A stretch of DNA of 21,315 bases from SKVL01 sp046542915 (lineage in GTDB: Bacteria > Patescibacteriota > Minisyncoccia > Phycocordibacterales > CSBR16-193): positions 1 through 21,315 of the forward strand of contig JBKHAI010000010.1 of assembly GCA_046542915.1 (NCBI GenBank). Reading direction: 5' to 3'. The position numbers and the translations under genes were made by a program. The notes under the pieces were generated by a model. It saw only the letters and a list, made by a program, of their open reading frames with translations. It was not told the origin of the DNA and made no database searches. Below, one piece after another: positions 1 to 5,971 of this stretch (positions within the stretch are counted from its first letter, which is position 1; each line of letters opens with the position of its first letter).

Positions 1-117
1 TTTTGCTTTGGACTCCGTGATCATTTGGGGCTCATTTTGTATTGTACAAGACTCAAGGTTGATTTTTTGGCGGTTTTACTATAAAGTTATGGCTGTTCGG
101 TTAATTTTATATTTCAT
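1..117 (+). other. Non-coding stretch upstream of rpmG
   Basis: No convincing gene is visible here. A weak promoter candidate is TTGATT at 59-64 with TATAAA at 80-85, but the 15-bp spacer is short. An AT-rich alternative, TATATT at 108-113, sits 4 nt before the rpmG ATG. I cannot choose between a short leader and a leaderless rpmG transcript. A perfect 8-bp palindrome (TTGTACAA, 42-49) is present but may be chance. Confidence 0.4.
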
Positions 118-276
118 ATGTCACAAGACAGATTAATAAAACTTGCTTGCCAGGATTGTAAAAGAATAAATTACAGATCCGGCAAGAACAAAAAGAAAGT
201 GGAGCGTAAAATAGAGCTTAAAAAATACTGCAAATGGTGCCAAGGCCACACTGTTCACAAGGAGCAGAAGAAGTAA
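118..276 (+). CDS. rpmG: 50S ribosomal protein L33
   Basis: This encodes a 52-aa basic protein of the large ribosomal subunit. The translation starts MSQDRLIKLACQDCKRINY and continues with a lysine-rich stretch and YCKWCQGHTVHKE. It has the L33 layout, including two CxxC pairs (CQDC and CKWC) that would bind zinc. The length matches the family (about 50 aa). The ATG at 118 begins the conserved region. No Shine-Dalgarno sequence is seen. A hairpin terminator follows at 308-337, then the tRNA-Trp gene, reproducing the common bacterial order rpmG-trnW; however, the usual next genes secE and nusG are absent here. Identification is firm. Confidence 0.93.
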   Translation: MSQDRLIKLACQDCKRINYRSGKNKKKVERKIELKKYCKWCQGHTVHKEQKK

Positions 277-307
277 GGCGAAATGATCGTTAACGGAAGA
301 AAGATAA

Positions 308-337
308 AATAAGCTCTTATCAAGAGCTTATTTTTTT
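308..337 (+). terminator. Rho-independent terminator after rpmG
   Basis: A perfect 10-bp stem, ATAAGCTCTT (309-318) with AAGAGCTTAT (322-331), has a 3-nt loop and is followed by a T run at 331-337. The T run leads directly into the TGC of the tRNA-Trp extended -10 box, so terminator and next promoter abut. Confidence 0.85.
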
Positions 338-345
338 GCTATTAT
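317..345 (+). promoter_or_regulatory. Promoter of tRNA-Trp
   Basis: An extended -10 box is visible: TGC at 337-339 followed by TATTAT at 340-345. A partial -35 match, TTATCA at 317-322, lies 17 bp upstream inside the rpmG terminator hairpin. The expected start near 352 gives about 11 nt of 5' leader before the mature tRNA at 363. Confidence 0.6.
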
Positions 346-362
346 TGGTTAGTGCTAAACAT

Positions 363-438
363 AGGCCCGTCGGTTAAATGGCTAAACCACAGGTCTCCAA
401 AACCTGGACTGCGGGTTCGAGTCCCGCCGGGCCTGCCA
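363..438 (+). tRNA. trnW: tRNA-Trp (anticodon CCA), CCA end encoded
   Basis: A complete cloverleaf can be drawn by eye. The acceptor stem AGGCCCG (363-369) pairs with CGGGCCT (428-434); discriminator G is at 435 and an encoded CCA at 436-438. The D stem is GGTT/AACC (372-375, 385-388). The anticodon stem CAGGT/ACCTG (390-394, 402-406) closes the loop CTCCAAA, giving anticodon CCA at 397-399. The T stem GCGGG/CCCGC (411-415, 423-427) carries loop TTCGAGT. The run A36-A37-A38 (399-401) is the recognition signal for i6A37 modification by MiaA, whose gene lies at 5972-6883. Confidence 0.97.
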
Positions 439-440
439 AT

Positions 441-476
441 AAAAATCCGCTTAACAGAGCGGATATTTTATTTTGG
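441..476 (+). terminator. Terminator after tRNA-Trp
   Basis: A 7-bp stem ATCCGCT (445-451) / AGCGGAT (458-464) with a 6-nt loop is followed by the T-rich ATTTTATTTT, starting 3 nt after the encoded CCA of the tRNA. Confidence 0.75.
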
Positions 477-499
477 TGACAGGGTGTTTGATGAGCCTG

Positions 500-508
500 T
501 GATATACT
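500..508 (+). promoter_or_regulatory. Extended -10 promoter of the Nudix gene
   Basis: TGA at 500-502 followed by TATACT at 503-508 forms an extended -10 box exactly 6 nt before the ATG at 515. The predicted start falls on or next to the A of ATG, so the mRNA should be leaderless. No good -35 is seen. Confidence 0.6.
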
Positions 509-514
509 TTATTT

Positions 515-946
515 ATGTTAGAGGAAAAACCAAAAGTTGCAGTAAATATTTTTGTTGTTCGGAATAACAAGATTCTTTTGGGTAAACGGAAAAATATAAC
601 AGGTCATGGAACATGGGGATTACCTGGCGGCCATCTTGAGTTTATGGAGTCTTTAGAAGAGAGTGCAGCACGCGAGCTTGAGGAGGAAACAGGTTTAAAA
701 GCAGAAAAACTTGTTTTCCATGATCTTATAAATGAACCAAGAGATGAAGATAACAGTCACTACCTGCACGTAAACTTTGTTGCTCATAACGTGAGCGGTG
801 AGCCACGAGTATGCGAACCTGATAAGTGTTTTGAATGGCAGTGGTTTGACATAGACGATCTTCCTGAAAACATTTTTATTGGACATCGACTGTGTATTCC
901 CGCTTATGTCGATAACGTAGTTTTCAATGATCATTCTCGAGAGTAG
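515..946 (+). CDS. Nudix hydrolase (NTP pyrophosphohydrolase type)
   Basis: This 143-aa cytoplasmic protein is a Nudix hydrolase, which cleaves nucleoside diphosphates linked to another moiety with Mg2+ help. The Nudix box is perfect: G39, E45, then R53-E54-L55-x-E57-E58-x-G60-L61, matching Gx5Ex7REUxEExGU. The N-terminal strand (VAVNIFVVRNNKILLGKR) and the motif GTWGLPGGHLE, followed by WQWFDIDDLPENIF near the C-terminus, resemble the MutT/NUDT15-like sanitising group (COG1051 type), which act on (d)NTPs. The exact substrate cannot be read from the sequence. The start is fixed by an extended -10 box 6 nt upstream; there is no Shine-Dalgarno. A hairpin at 1015-1042 lies downstream. Confidence 0.9.
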   Translation: MLEEKPKVAVNIFVVRNNKILLGKRKNITGHGTWGLPGGHLEFMESLEESAARELEEETGLKAEKLVFHDLINEPRDEDNSHYLHVNFVAHNVSGEPRVCEPDKCFEWQWFDIDDLPENIFIGHRLCIPAYVDNVVFNDHSRE

Positions 947-1014
947 GTGTTTTAACATTGCCCCTCTGCTTTACTAAAACTATGCGGGATGGGGCGTTAT
1001 AGACCCTGCAAACA

Positions 1015-1042
1015 AAATACCTGCTTAATAAGGCGGGTATTT
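1015..1042 (+). terminator. Probable terminator of the Nudix gene
   Basis: The arms AAATACCTGC (1015-1024) and GCGGGTATTT (1033-1042) form a 10-bp stem with one T-G wobble and an 8-nt loop. The following T content is weak, so termination strength is uncertain. Confidence 0.55.
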
Positions 1043-1076
1043 GTATATGATGATCACTACATAAGTTTCTGTTTTC

Positions 1077-1097
1077 TGGGGAAGTCAGACTTCCCCA
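1077..1097. repeat. Perfect 21-nt odd palindrome
   Basis: Ten-base arms (TGGGGAAGTC and GACTTCCCCA) flank a single central A at 1087. As RNA it can fold only with a loop of about 5 nt (stem TGGGGAAG/CTTCCCCA). As DNA it has the symmetry of a dimeric regulator site. It sits about 34 nt upstream of the -35 box of the secreted-protein gene. It could also be a second terminator for the Nudix gene, although only a scattered T stretch follows. Confidence 0.5.
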
Positions 1098-1130
1098 AGC
1101 TGTTATTTTAAGCCCATTGAATTTGTTTTT

Positions 1131-1158
1131 TTGAATTTTGTTCTTTGTGTTTTAGAAT
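1131..1158 (+). promoter_or_regulatory. Promoter of the secreted DUF5667-like gene
   Basis: TTGAAT (1131-1136) and TAGAAT (1153-1158) are separated by 16 bp. The predicted start near 1165 gives a leader of roughly 45 nt. A purine stretch, AAGGAAGAG, lies at about 1164-1172, too far from the ATG at 1211 to act as a ribosome binding site. Confidence 0.45.
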
Positions 1159-1210
1159 TTAATTAAGGAAGAGTTCATTTTAAGTTTTAAAACTAAAAAC
1201 AAAGATCATT

Positions 1211-2470
1211 ATGATAAAAAAAATATTACTTTCATTTCTCTTGGTTCCGTTCCTCTTTATTGGATTAACCAATGTAGAGGCGGACAATGAACTGCCGGAG
1301 CCGGGAATGCTGCCTGACAGTTCATTCTACTTTTTAAAAAGTTGGTCTGAAGGATTAGGTACTTTCTTAACCTTCGGAGATGTTAACAAAAGTCAGCGCT
1401 TTTTAGAGCTTTCCGAAAAGAGACTGGTGGAGGTTAAAGCTTTAGCCGAGAAGGGTAGTATGGATAAAGTTTCGGGAACCATGGAGCGTTATGAGGAGCA
1501 GATAGAAAAAGCCCTGCAGAGAGTAGAGAAAGCCAAGGAAAAAGGATCGGAGGAGGTAGACGATGTTCTAGAGAGAATTTCCGAAGCCACCTTAAGACAC
1601 CAAAGGACACTGGCGGAAGTTTATGAGAAGGTTCCGGAAGAAGGCCAAGCCGGTATAGAAAAAGCGATGGAAAATAGTATGAAAGGTCACGAAAGAGCTT
1701 TGGAAGCGGTGTCTGAGGAAAGAAAGGAGCAGATAAAAGAGAGAGTAGAGGAAAAAAGGAAAGAACTGGAAAACGACCTTGAAGAGATAAGAGGAAAGAA
1801 AAAAGATAATGCTCAAAGTGATGAAGCAAGAGAGTCGGAAGAGACGGGTGAACCCGCCGGCTCGGAGGAAGGGTCTGTCGATGACGGAGAACCGGAAGAA
1901 AGAGGGTCTTCCGTAGAAGATCCTGACCGCCCTTCGCAAGAAATGGAAGAGGCGGAAGAGAGAGAAGATCAAACCTCTTCTGAAGATACAGAAGACTTCC
2001 CAGATGATGGGGAAACAACTTCTCAAGATCAAGTAAAACTTGAGGTTATGACGATGGGAGGAGGTACTACTGTACCGGATCCGGGAGAGCATTATTTTGA
2101 AAAAGGTGAAGAAGTAAATGTGGAAGCGGATCCTGATCCCGGGTATGAATTTCAGTTGTGGGAGAGGGAAGGTGACGCGGTCAGTTGTGACCAGCATGAA
2201 AAGGAATGTGTTTTTGAGATAAATGAAGACTCTATGCTTTCAGCCCATTTTGTTGAAAGAGGTGAAGTTACGGAGTGTGAGACGGATTCCGAATGCGGTT
2301 GGGTTAGTGTCAATTGCTGTCCTGAGAACGCCGGAGCCGAGTGGGAGTGTTTAAATGAAGAAGAAACCAACATTGAATGTTCGGATGACGTCATTTGTCC
2401 GCAGTTCATAAGCTCTAAACCGGAGGCGGAGTGCGTTTGTGAGGGAGATGAGTGCCGATCGGAGGAATAG
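1211..2470 (+). CDS. Secreted DUF5667-like protein with acidic linker, InlB-type repeat and Cys-rich C-terminus
   Basis: This 419-aa protein has a signal peptide (residues 1-24: KK, hydrophobic core, then VEA before D25). Residues about 31-130 (PGMLPDSSFYFLKSW...) match my recollection of DUF5667, a helical extracytoplasmic domain frequent in CPR bacteria. A charged, probably coiled helix runs to about 197. Residues 200-275 are an acidic, Glu/Asp/Ser-rich linker. Residues about 276-349 (GGGTTVPDPGEHYF...GEEVNVEADPDPGYEFQLW...SAHFVE) resemble the divergent InlB B-repeat/bacterial surface repeat. The C-terminus (355-416) holds 10 Cys, including a CCPENAGAEWEC block, suggesting disulfides outside the cell. 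No sortase motif or C-terminal TM is seen, so it is probably released or held by other contacts. Function is unknown. Confidence 0.85.
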   Translation: MIKKILLSFLLVPFLFIGLTNVEADNELPEPGMLPDSSFYFLKSWSEGLGTFLTFGDVNKSQRFLELSEKRLVEVKALAEKGSMDKVSGTMERYEEQIEKALQRVEKAKEKGSEEVDDVLERISEATLRHQRTLAEVYEKVPEEGQAGIEKAMENSMKGHERALEAVSEERKEQIKERVEEKRKELENDLEEIRGKKKDNAQSDEARESEETGEPAGSEEGSVDDGEPEERGSSVEDPDRPSQEMEEAEEREDQTSSEDTEDFPDDGETTSQDQVKLEVMTMGGGTTVPDPGEHYFEKGEEVNVEADPDPGYEFQLWEREGDAVSCDQHEKECVFEINEDSMLSAHFVERGEVTECETDSECGWVSVNCCPENAGAEWECLNEEETNIECSDDVICPQFISSKPEAECVCEGDECRSEE

Positions 2471-2506
2471 CCGAAATATCTATCATTTTAGGTTATTTTA
2501 CTTTTT

Positions 2507-2515
2507 TGCTATAAT
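2507..2515 (+). promoter_or_regulatory. Extended -10 promoter of the HD hydrolase gene
   Basis: TGC (2507-2509) plus consensus TATAAT (2510-2515) is a perfect extended -10 box exactly 6 nt before the ATG at 2522, predicting a leaderless transcript. A T run at 2502-2507 runs straight into it. Confidence 0.75.
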
Positions 2516-2521
2516 AACTAA

Positions 2522-3109
2522 ATGACGGATCTACCCCTTAGCAGAGAAGAAGCTCTTAAGTTGCTTAAAAGCTATCCTCAAACCCCGCAAGATATGAATC
2601 ACTATCTTGAAAGTGAAGCGGTTATGCGGGAGCTCGCCTCTGAGATGGGTGAAGACGTTGAGTACTGGGGAATGCTGGGACTTTTACACGATGTTGACTG
2701 GGCGATAACCAAGGAAGACCCTTCCGAGCACTTGAGTAAAGCTCCCGAAATACTGGAAAGTCAGGGTTTTGATAAAAAGTTCATAGATACGGTTGTCTCT
2801 CATGGCTACGGAGCCGAGGTCATTCCCGATCTTAAAGGTAAAGAGCGAGACAAAAATATAGAGAAGGCACTGGCGGCTTCCGAGAGTGTTACCGGATTGG
2901 TTCATGCTTACGCTTTAATGAGAGACAAGAGAGTATCGGATATGGAAGTTAAGGGTTTGAAAAAGAAGTTTAAAGACGTCTCATTCGCCGCCGGCTGTAA
3001 TAGGCAAAACATCAAAGAAATAGAGGATCTGGGACTTGATCTCAATGACTTTTTCGCTTTGGCAATAACGGCTTTTGGTCGGATCAGAGAAGATATCGGG
3101 TTGAGATAA
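2522..3109 (+). CDS. HD-superfamily phosphohydrolase (COG2316-like)
   Basis: This 195-aa soluble protein belongs to the HD metal-dependent phosphohydrolases. The visible metal ligands are H27 (MNHYLES), H56-D57 (GLLHDVDW) and H94 (VVSHGYG). The position of the last HD aspartate seems to be held by an acidic residue in ALAASESVTGLVHAYAL (E121). Overall the sequence resembles the predicted HD hydrolases of COG2316; the substrate is unknown. The start is set by the perfect extended -10 box. The gene converges on the Clp gene with only 7 nt between stop codons and no T-run terminator. An 11-bp inverted repeat (3088-3098, 3125-3135) spans the two 3' ends. Confidence 0.85.
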   Translation: MTDLPLSREEALKLLKSYPQTPQDMNHYLESEAVMRELASEMGEDVEYWGMLGLLHDVDWAITKEDPSEHLSKAPEILESQGFDKKFIDTVVSHGYGAEVIPDLKGKERDKNIEKALAASESVTGLVHAYALMRDKRVSDMEVKGLKKKFKDVSFAAGCNRQNIKEIEDLGLDLNDFFALAITAFGRIREDIGLR

Positions 3110-3135
3110 AAGGTTTTTAAGAAGCGATATCTTCT
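3088..3135. repeat. Inverted repeat across two convergent 3' ends
   Basis: AGAAGATATCG (3088-3098) and its exact complement CGATATCTTCT (3125-3135) flank 26 nt that contain both stop codons. Both arms encode a similar ...EDI(G/A) C-terminus, so the symmetry may be a by-product of coding. It could still act as a bidirectional hairpin. Confidence 0.45.
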
Positions 3136-5561
3136 TTGGTAATTCTTAAAGTGGCTCCGGTTTCGGATCCTTCGGATATTAGTTTGTTAGCGATCGCTTT
3201 TTCCAAGTTATCCTGAACGGCTCTCCTTAAAGCTCGGGCACCGAATTTGGGGTCTGAACCAACTTCAACAAGGTGATCTATCACATCTCTTGATACTTCT
3301 ATTTCTACTCCTTTCTCTCTCACTCTTTTTCTTAATTTTTCAACTTCCAGTTCAGCTACCTTTTCCAGGTGATCCTTTTCCAACGGATGGAAAAGGATCA
3401 CTCCGTCGAACCTGTTCAAAAGCTCGGGGCTGAAAATACCTCTTTGAATTATTTTATCAATTATCTCGGGTGTCTTCTCGCCGATGTTCTCTCCTTTTTG
3501 TTCGTATTCCCAGATAAGATCGCTTCCGGCGTTGGAAGTGGCAATAACTATGGTATTTCTGGCATTTACCTCCTTACCTGAAGCGTCCGAGAAGACTCCC
3601 TCGTCCAGGACTTGAAGGAAAAGATTGTGAACATCCTTGTCAGCCTTCTCAAACTCATCAAGAAGCAGGACCGCGTAGGGCTTCTCCCTTAGCATAGAGG
3701 CCAAGGTTCCGACCTTGCCTGATCCAAGAGAGCCGATGAGGCGACCTAAAGCGTCTGATCCTTGGTATTCGGACATATCAAGTCTGGAGATCTCCTCCGA
3801 GCTTTCAAAAAAGATCTCGGCCAGCGCCTTGGAGGTCTCGGTCTTTCCGACTCCGGTGGGGCCGAGGAACAAGAAAGATCCCAGAGGACGGTTGGGGTCG
3901 GATATTCCGGACCGGGCTCTTTTTAAGGCGTTACTCACCGCATTTATGGCCTGATCTTGGCCGACAACTCTTTCGTGAAGAATGTCCTCCAAATGTGACA
4001 AAGTGTCTCTCTCTTCTTCGGTAACTTCCCCGACCGGGATACCGGTCTTTTCTCTGACGAAATCATCCACATTCTTTTTATCAATGACCTCTATACCTTT
4101 AGAGGCAGCGGAAGGAGCCAGTTCCACGAGCAGGTCAACGGCTTTGTCCGGCATCACTCCGCCCGGGAAATATCTTTTTGCCGAACTGACGATATTCAAG
4201 AGGGCCGGATAGGTGAACATTACCCCGCTGGAAGATTCCAGGCTTATCAGTTTCTCTTCCAGAAGGGAGATAACGGACTCTTCTCTGATATCTTCCATTA
4301 TGACGTATTCAAACCTGGCCATCAGGGTCGTGTTGGATTCAATTATGTTATGGAAGTTAGCTTTATCCGTTAAAGCAAGGACGTTGATATCGGGGGAGTC
4401 CAGATAACTGTCCAAAAGACCAGTAACGTCACTTCCAAATGAAGTGGCACTGTTTATGAGATAAGGTAGGTTGTCTATGACGAGGATGACGTTCCCCGCT
4501 TTTGCCGTTTGGTTCAGTATCGTTATCAGCTCGTTCTCAAAATCGGTCTTATCACCGGTGGCGGCGATAAGCATCCCGGTGTCAAGCACCAAGATCTTCT
4601 TATGAGCCAACATCTCTATGATGTTCTCGGACCTTATCTTTGAAGCTAATCCGGCGATCACTGCCAGTTTACCGGTTCCGGCTTCACTTATAAGCAAGGC
4701 ATTGGCTTCTTGGCTTCTGGAGAGGATGACCTCTAAATTTCCTATTTCTTTTTCGTGAAATTCCTCTAAAGATTCATTAATATTGACCAGGGCCTCTATC
4801 GGTTGTGAGAACTTCTCCAGTTCATAAGCTTTTCCGTATGCCCAGTCATCACCGATTGGTTCTACTCTTTTCAGATTTTCCTCGCTCCACCATCTTTCCA
4901 TCTTTCTTAGCTTTACAAAAATGTCTTCCAACCAGCGAACGGCTCCCAGATATTCATGTTCTTGGAGGCCGTTGTTAAAGATGAATTCGGCCAACTCGGT
5001 GTCTTGTCGGTAGAGAACTTCGGCGTGATCACGGACACTTATGGTTTTTTTGTCCGGAAAGGTCAAAGCATCTTTATTTAAGGAATTCTTCTTTTCTGAC
5101 AGGAAAGCTCTGGTTGTCTCATAAGGTATTCCACACCTCAAAAGTGCTCGTGATCCGAAAGTGGAGGACATAAAGCCGAATACGGGATCTTTGTTACCGG
5201 TTTCGTATAGTATCTCCGATACTTCGAAAGAAGCTCTTATTCCTGACGTAACTCTTTCTTTAGGGGTCCTGGCTATATCAAGAAAACGGTAGTAGTTGGA
5301 AAAGGAGTAAAAGGCGAAGGCTGTTGACCAGAATGCCAGTACTATCCCACCCAGACCGTAGATCTGGTATTCAAGCTCAACCAAAGGATCCGGCAAGTAT
5401 TCTCCCAAGAAGAAGACCACAGCTGAAAAAAGAACTAACAGGAGCGTCAGGAAGAAAAACAAATTATTTAAACTTTTTAGTCCTTTTCGGCTTATGATCC
5501 TTTCCAGTATTATTGCCGGTAGATACTTTTCAGCGGATCTTTTTACTTCTTTGAAATTCAT
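3117..5561 (-). CDS. Membrane-anchored Clp-type AAA+ ATPase with degenerate first ATPase domain
   Basis: This 814-aa protein is a two-ring unfoldase of the ClpA/ClpC/ClpB group. Two TM segments (about 34-54 and 68-88) put both AAA+ domains in the cytoplasm at the membrane. Residues about 103-225 take the place of a Clp N-domain and are very divergent. D1 is degraded: the P-loop reads SEAGTGKL (292-299; lacks the first Gly and the Thr/Ser after Lys298), and Walker B ends D363-N364 instead of D-E, so ATP hydrolysis there is unlikely. D2 is intact: GPTGVGKT (567-574), LLLDE (632-636), arginine finger R717 in LLNRF, and sensor-2 GAR (774-776). The usual IGF/IGL/VGF ClpP-docking loop is not recognisable (the region reads EQKGENIGEK). 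It is the last gene of an operon, 6 nt after the 131-aa membrane protein gene, without a Shine-Dalgarno. It may work without ClpP. Confidence 0.9.
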   Translation of the reverse strand: MNFKEVKRSAEKYLPAIILERIISRKGLKSLNNLFFFLTLLLVLFSAVVFFLGEYLPDPLVELEYQIYGLGGIVLAFWSTAFAFYSFSNYYRFLDIARTPKERVTSGIRASFEVSEILYETGNKDPVFGFMSSTFGSRALLRCGIPYETTRAFLSEKKNSLNKDALTFPDKKTISVRDHAEVLYRQDTELAEFIFNNGLQEHEYLGAVRWLEDIFVKLRKMERWWSEENLKRVEPIGDDWAYGKAYELEKFSQPIEALVNINESLEEFHEKEIGNLEVILSRSQEANALLISEAGTGKLAVIAGLASKIRSENIIEMLAHKKILVLDTGMLIAATGDKTDFENELITILNQTAKAGNVILVIDNLPYLINSATSFGSDVTGLLDSYLDSPDINVLALTDKANFHNIIESNTTLMARFEYVIMEDIREESVISLLEEKLISLESSSGVMFTYPALLNIVSSAKRYFPGGVMPDKAVDLLVELAPSAASKGIEVIDKKNVDDFVREKTGIPVGEVTEEERDTLSHLEDILHERVVGQDQAINAVSNALKRARSGISDPNRPLGSFLFLGPTGVGKTETSKALAEIFFESSEEISRLDMSEYQGSDALGRLIGSLGSGKVGTLASMLREKPYAVLLLDEFEKADKDVHNLFLQVLDEGVFSDASGKEVNARNTIVIATSNAGSDLIWEYEQKGENIGEKTPEIIDKIIQRGIFSPELLNRFDGVILFHPLEKDHLEKVAELEVEKLRKRVREKGVEIEVSRDVIDHLVEVGSDPKFGARALRRAVQDNLEKAIANKLISEGSETGATLRITKEDIAS

Positions 5562-5567
5562 GATTTA

Positions 5568-5963
5568 TTAAAAGAAGATCATTATTCCGATACTTGCAAT
5601 TATCAAGAAGACGACAGCAAACGGTAATAACAGCCAATAAACAAAAAGGACAAGAGAACTTACAATCACAAGGATCGACAGAATAAGCGCGATGACTATG
5701 GTCACCGTCCTTATGACGGCTCCCACAAATCTCATCATGGTGTTGACCACTAAGGAAGCGGCTATTTCTCCGGGGTTGGTAATTCCCTCTGAGTAATCTT
5801 CGGACAGTCGTCGCCAGGGAGAGAAAAAGGTCTTCAAAAGAATTTTTACCGAAAACAGGTAAAGTATGAAACTCACGAAATGTACTCCCAGGGATATTAC
5901 CCGAAAAGGTGCCTTTGTGTAATGCCAGTTTAGATATATCGGTAGAATGAATAGAGACCTCAT
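5568..5963 (-). CDS. Small polytopic membrane protein, operon partner of Clp-like ATPase
   Basis: This 131-aa protein is very hydrophobic, with about three TM segments (roughly 20-42, 84-103 and 104-130). Two motifs stand out: NWHYTKAP (12-19) and FSPWRRL (47-53) just after the first TM. I recall similar WHY/FSPW proteins in other CPR genomes near Clp-like ATPases, but cannot search here; no function is known to me. It lies between miaA (8 nt gap) and the Clp-like gene (6 nt gap), all on the minus strand and without Shine-Dalgarno sequences, so the three are probably co-transcribed. Because the ATPase also has two TM segments, a membrane complex of the two is plausible. Confidence 0.8.
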   Translation of the reverse strand: MRSLFILPIYLNWHYTKAPFRVISLGVHFVSFILYLFSVKILLKTFFSPWRRLSEDYSEGITNPGEIAASLVVNTMMRFVGAVIRTVTIVIALILSILVIVSSLVLFVYWLLLPFAVVFLIIASIGIMIFF

Positions 5964-5971
5964 TTTGATAA

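Larger units (their letters stand above)
947..1210. other. Intergenic region with three hairpins and a promoter
   Basis: This 264-nt gap holds no gene I can support. From left to right: an imperfect hairpin at 960-995 (GCCCC with GGGGC, inner pairs with one bulge); the terminator-like hairpin at 1015-1042; the 21-nt palindrome at 1077-1097; and an AT-rich stretch with a -35/-10 pair for the secreted-protein gene at 1131-1158. Confidence 0.6.

Noticed and set aside
89..136. Possible 15-codon upstream frame overlapping the rpmG start
   Set aside because: It has an ATG and a stop, but no ribosome binding site and no evidence that transcription covers it.
352..567. 71-aa frame on the + strand
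   Set aside because: It runs through the tRNA-Trp gene and into the Nudix gene in another frame.
1434..2197. Two long antisense frames (about 194 and 201 aa) on the minus strand
   Set aside because: They are mirrors of the Glu/Lys/Arg-rich coding sequence of the secreted-protein gene, giving Leu/Phe/Ser-rich nonsense with no motif, promoter or ribosome binding site.
3369..4407. Several + strand frames opposite the Clp-like gene
   Set aside because: They lack motifs and lie fully antisense to a protein with strong AAA+ signatures.
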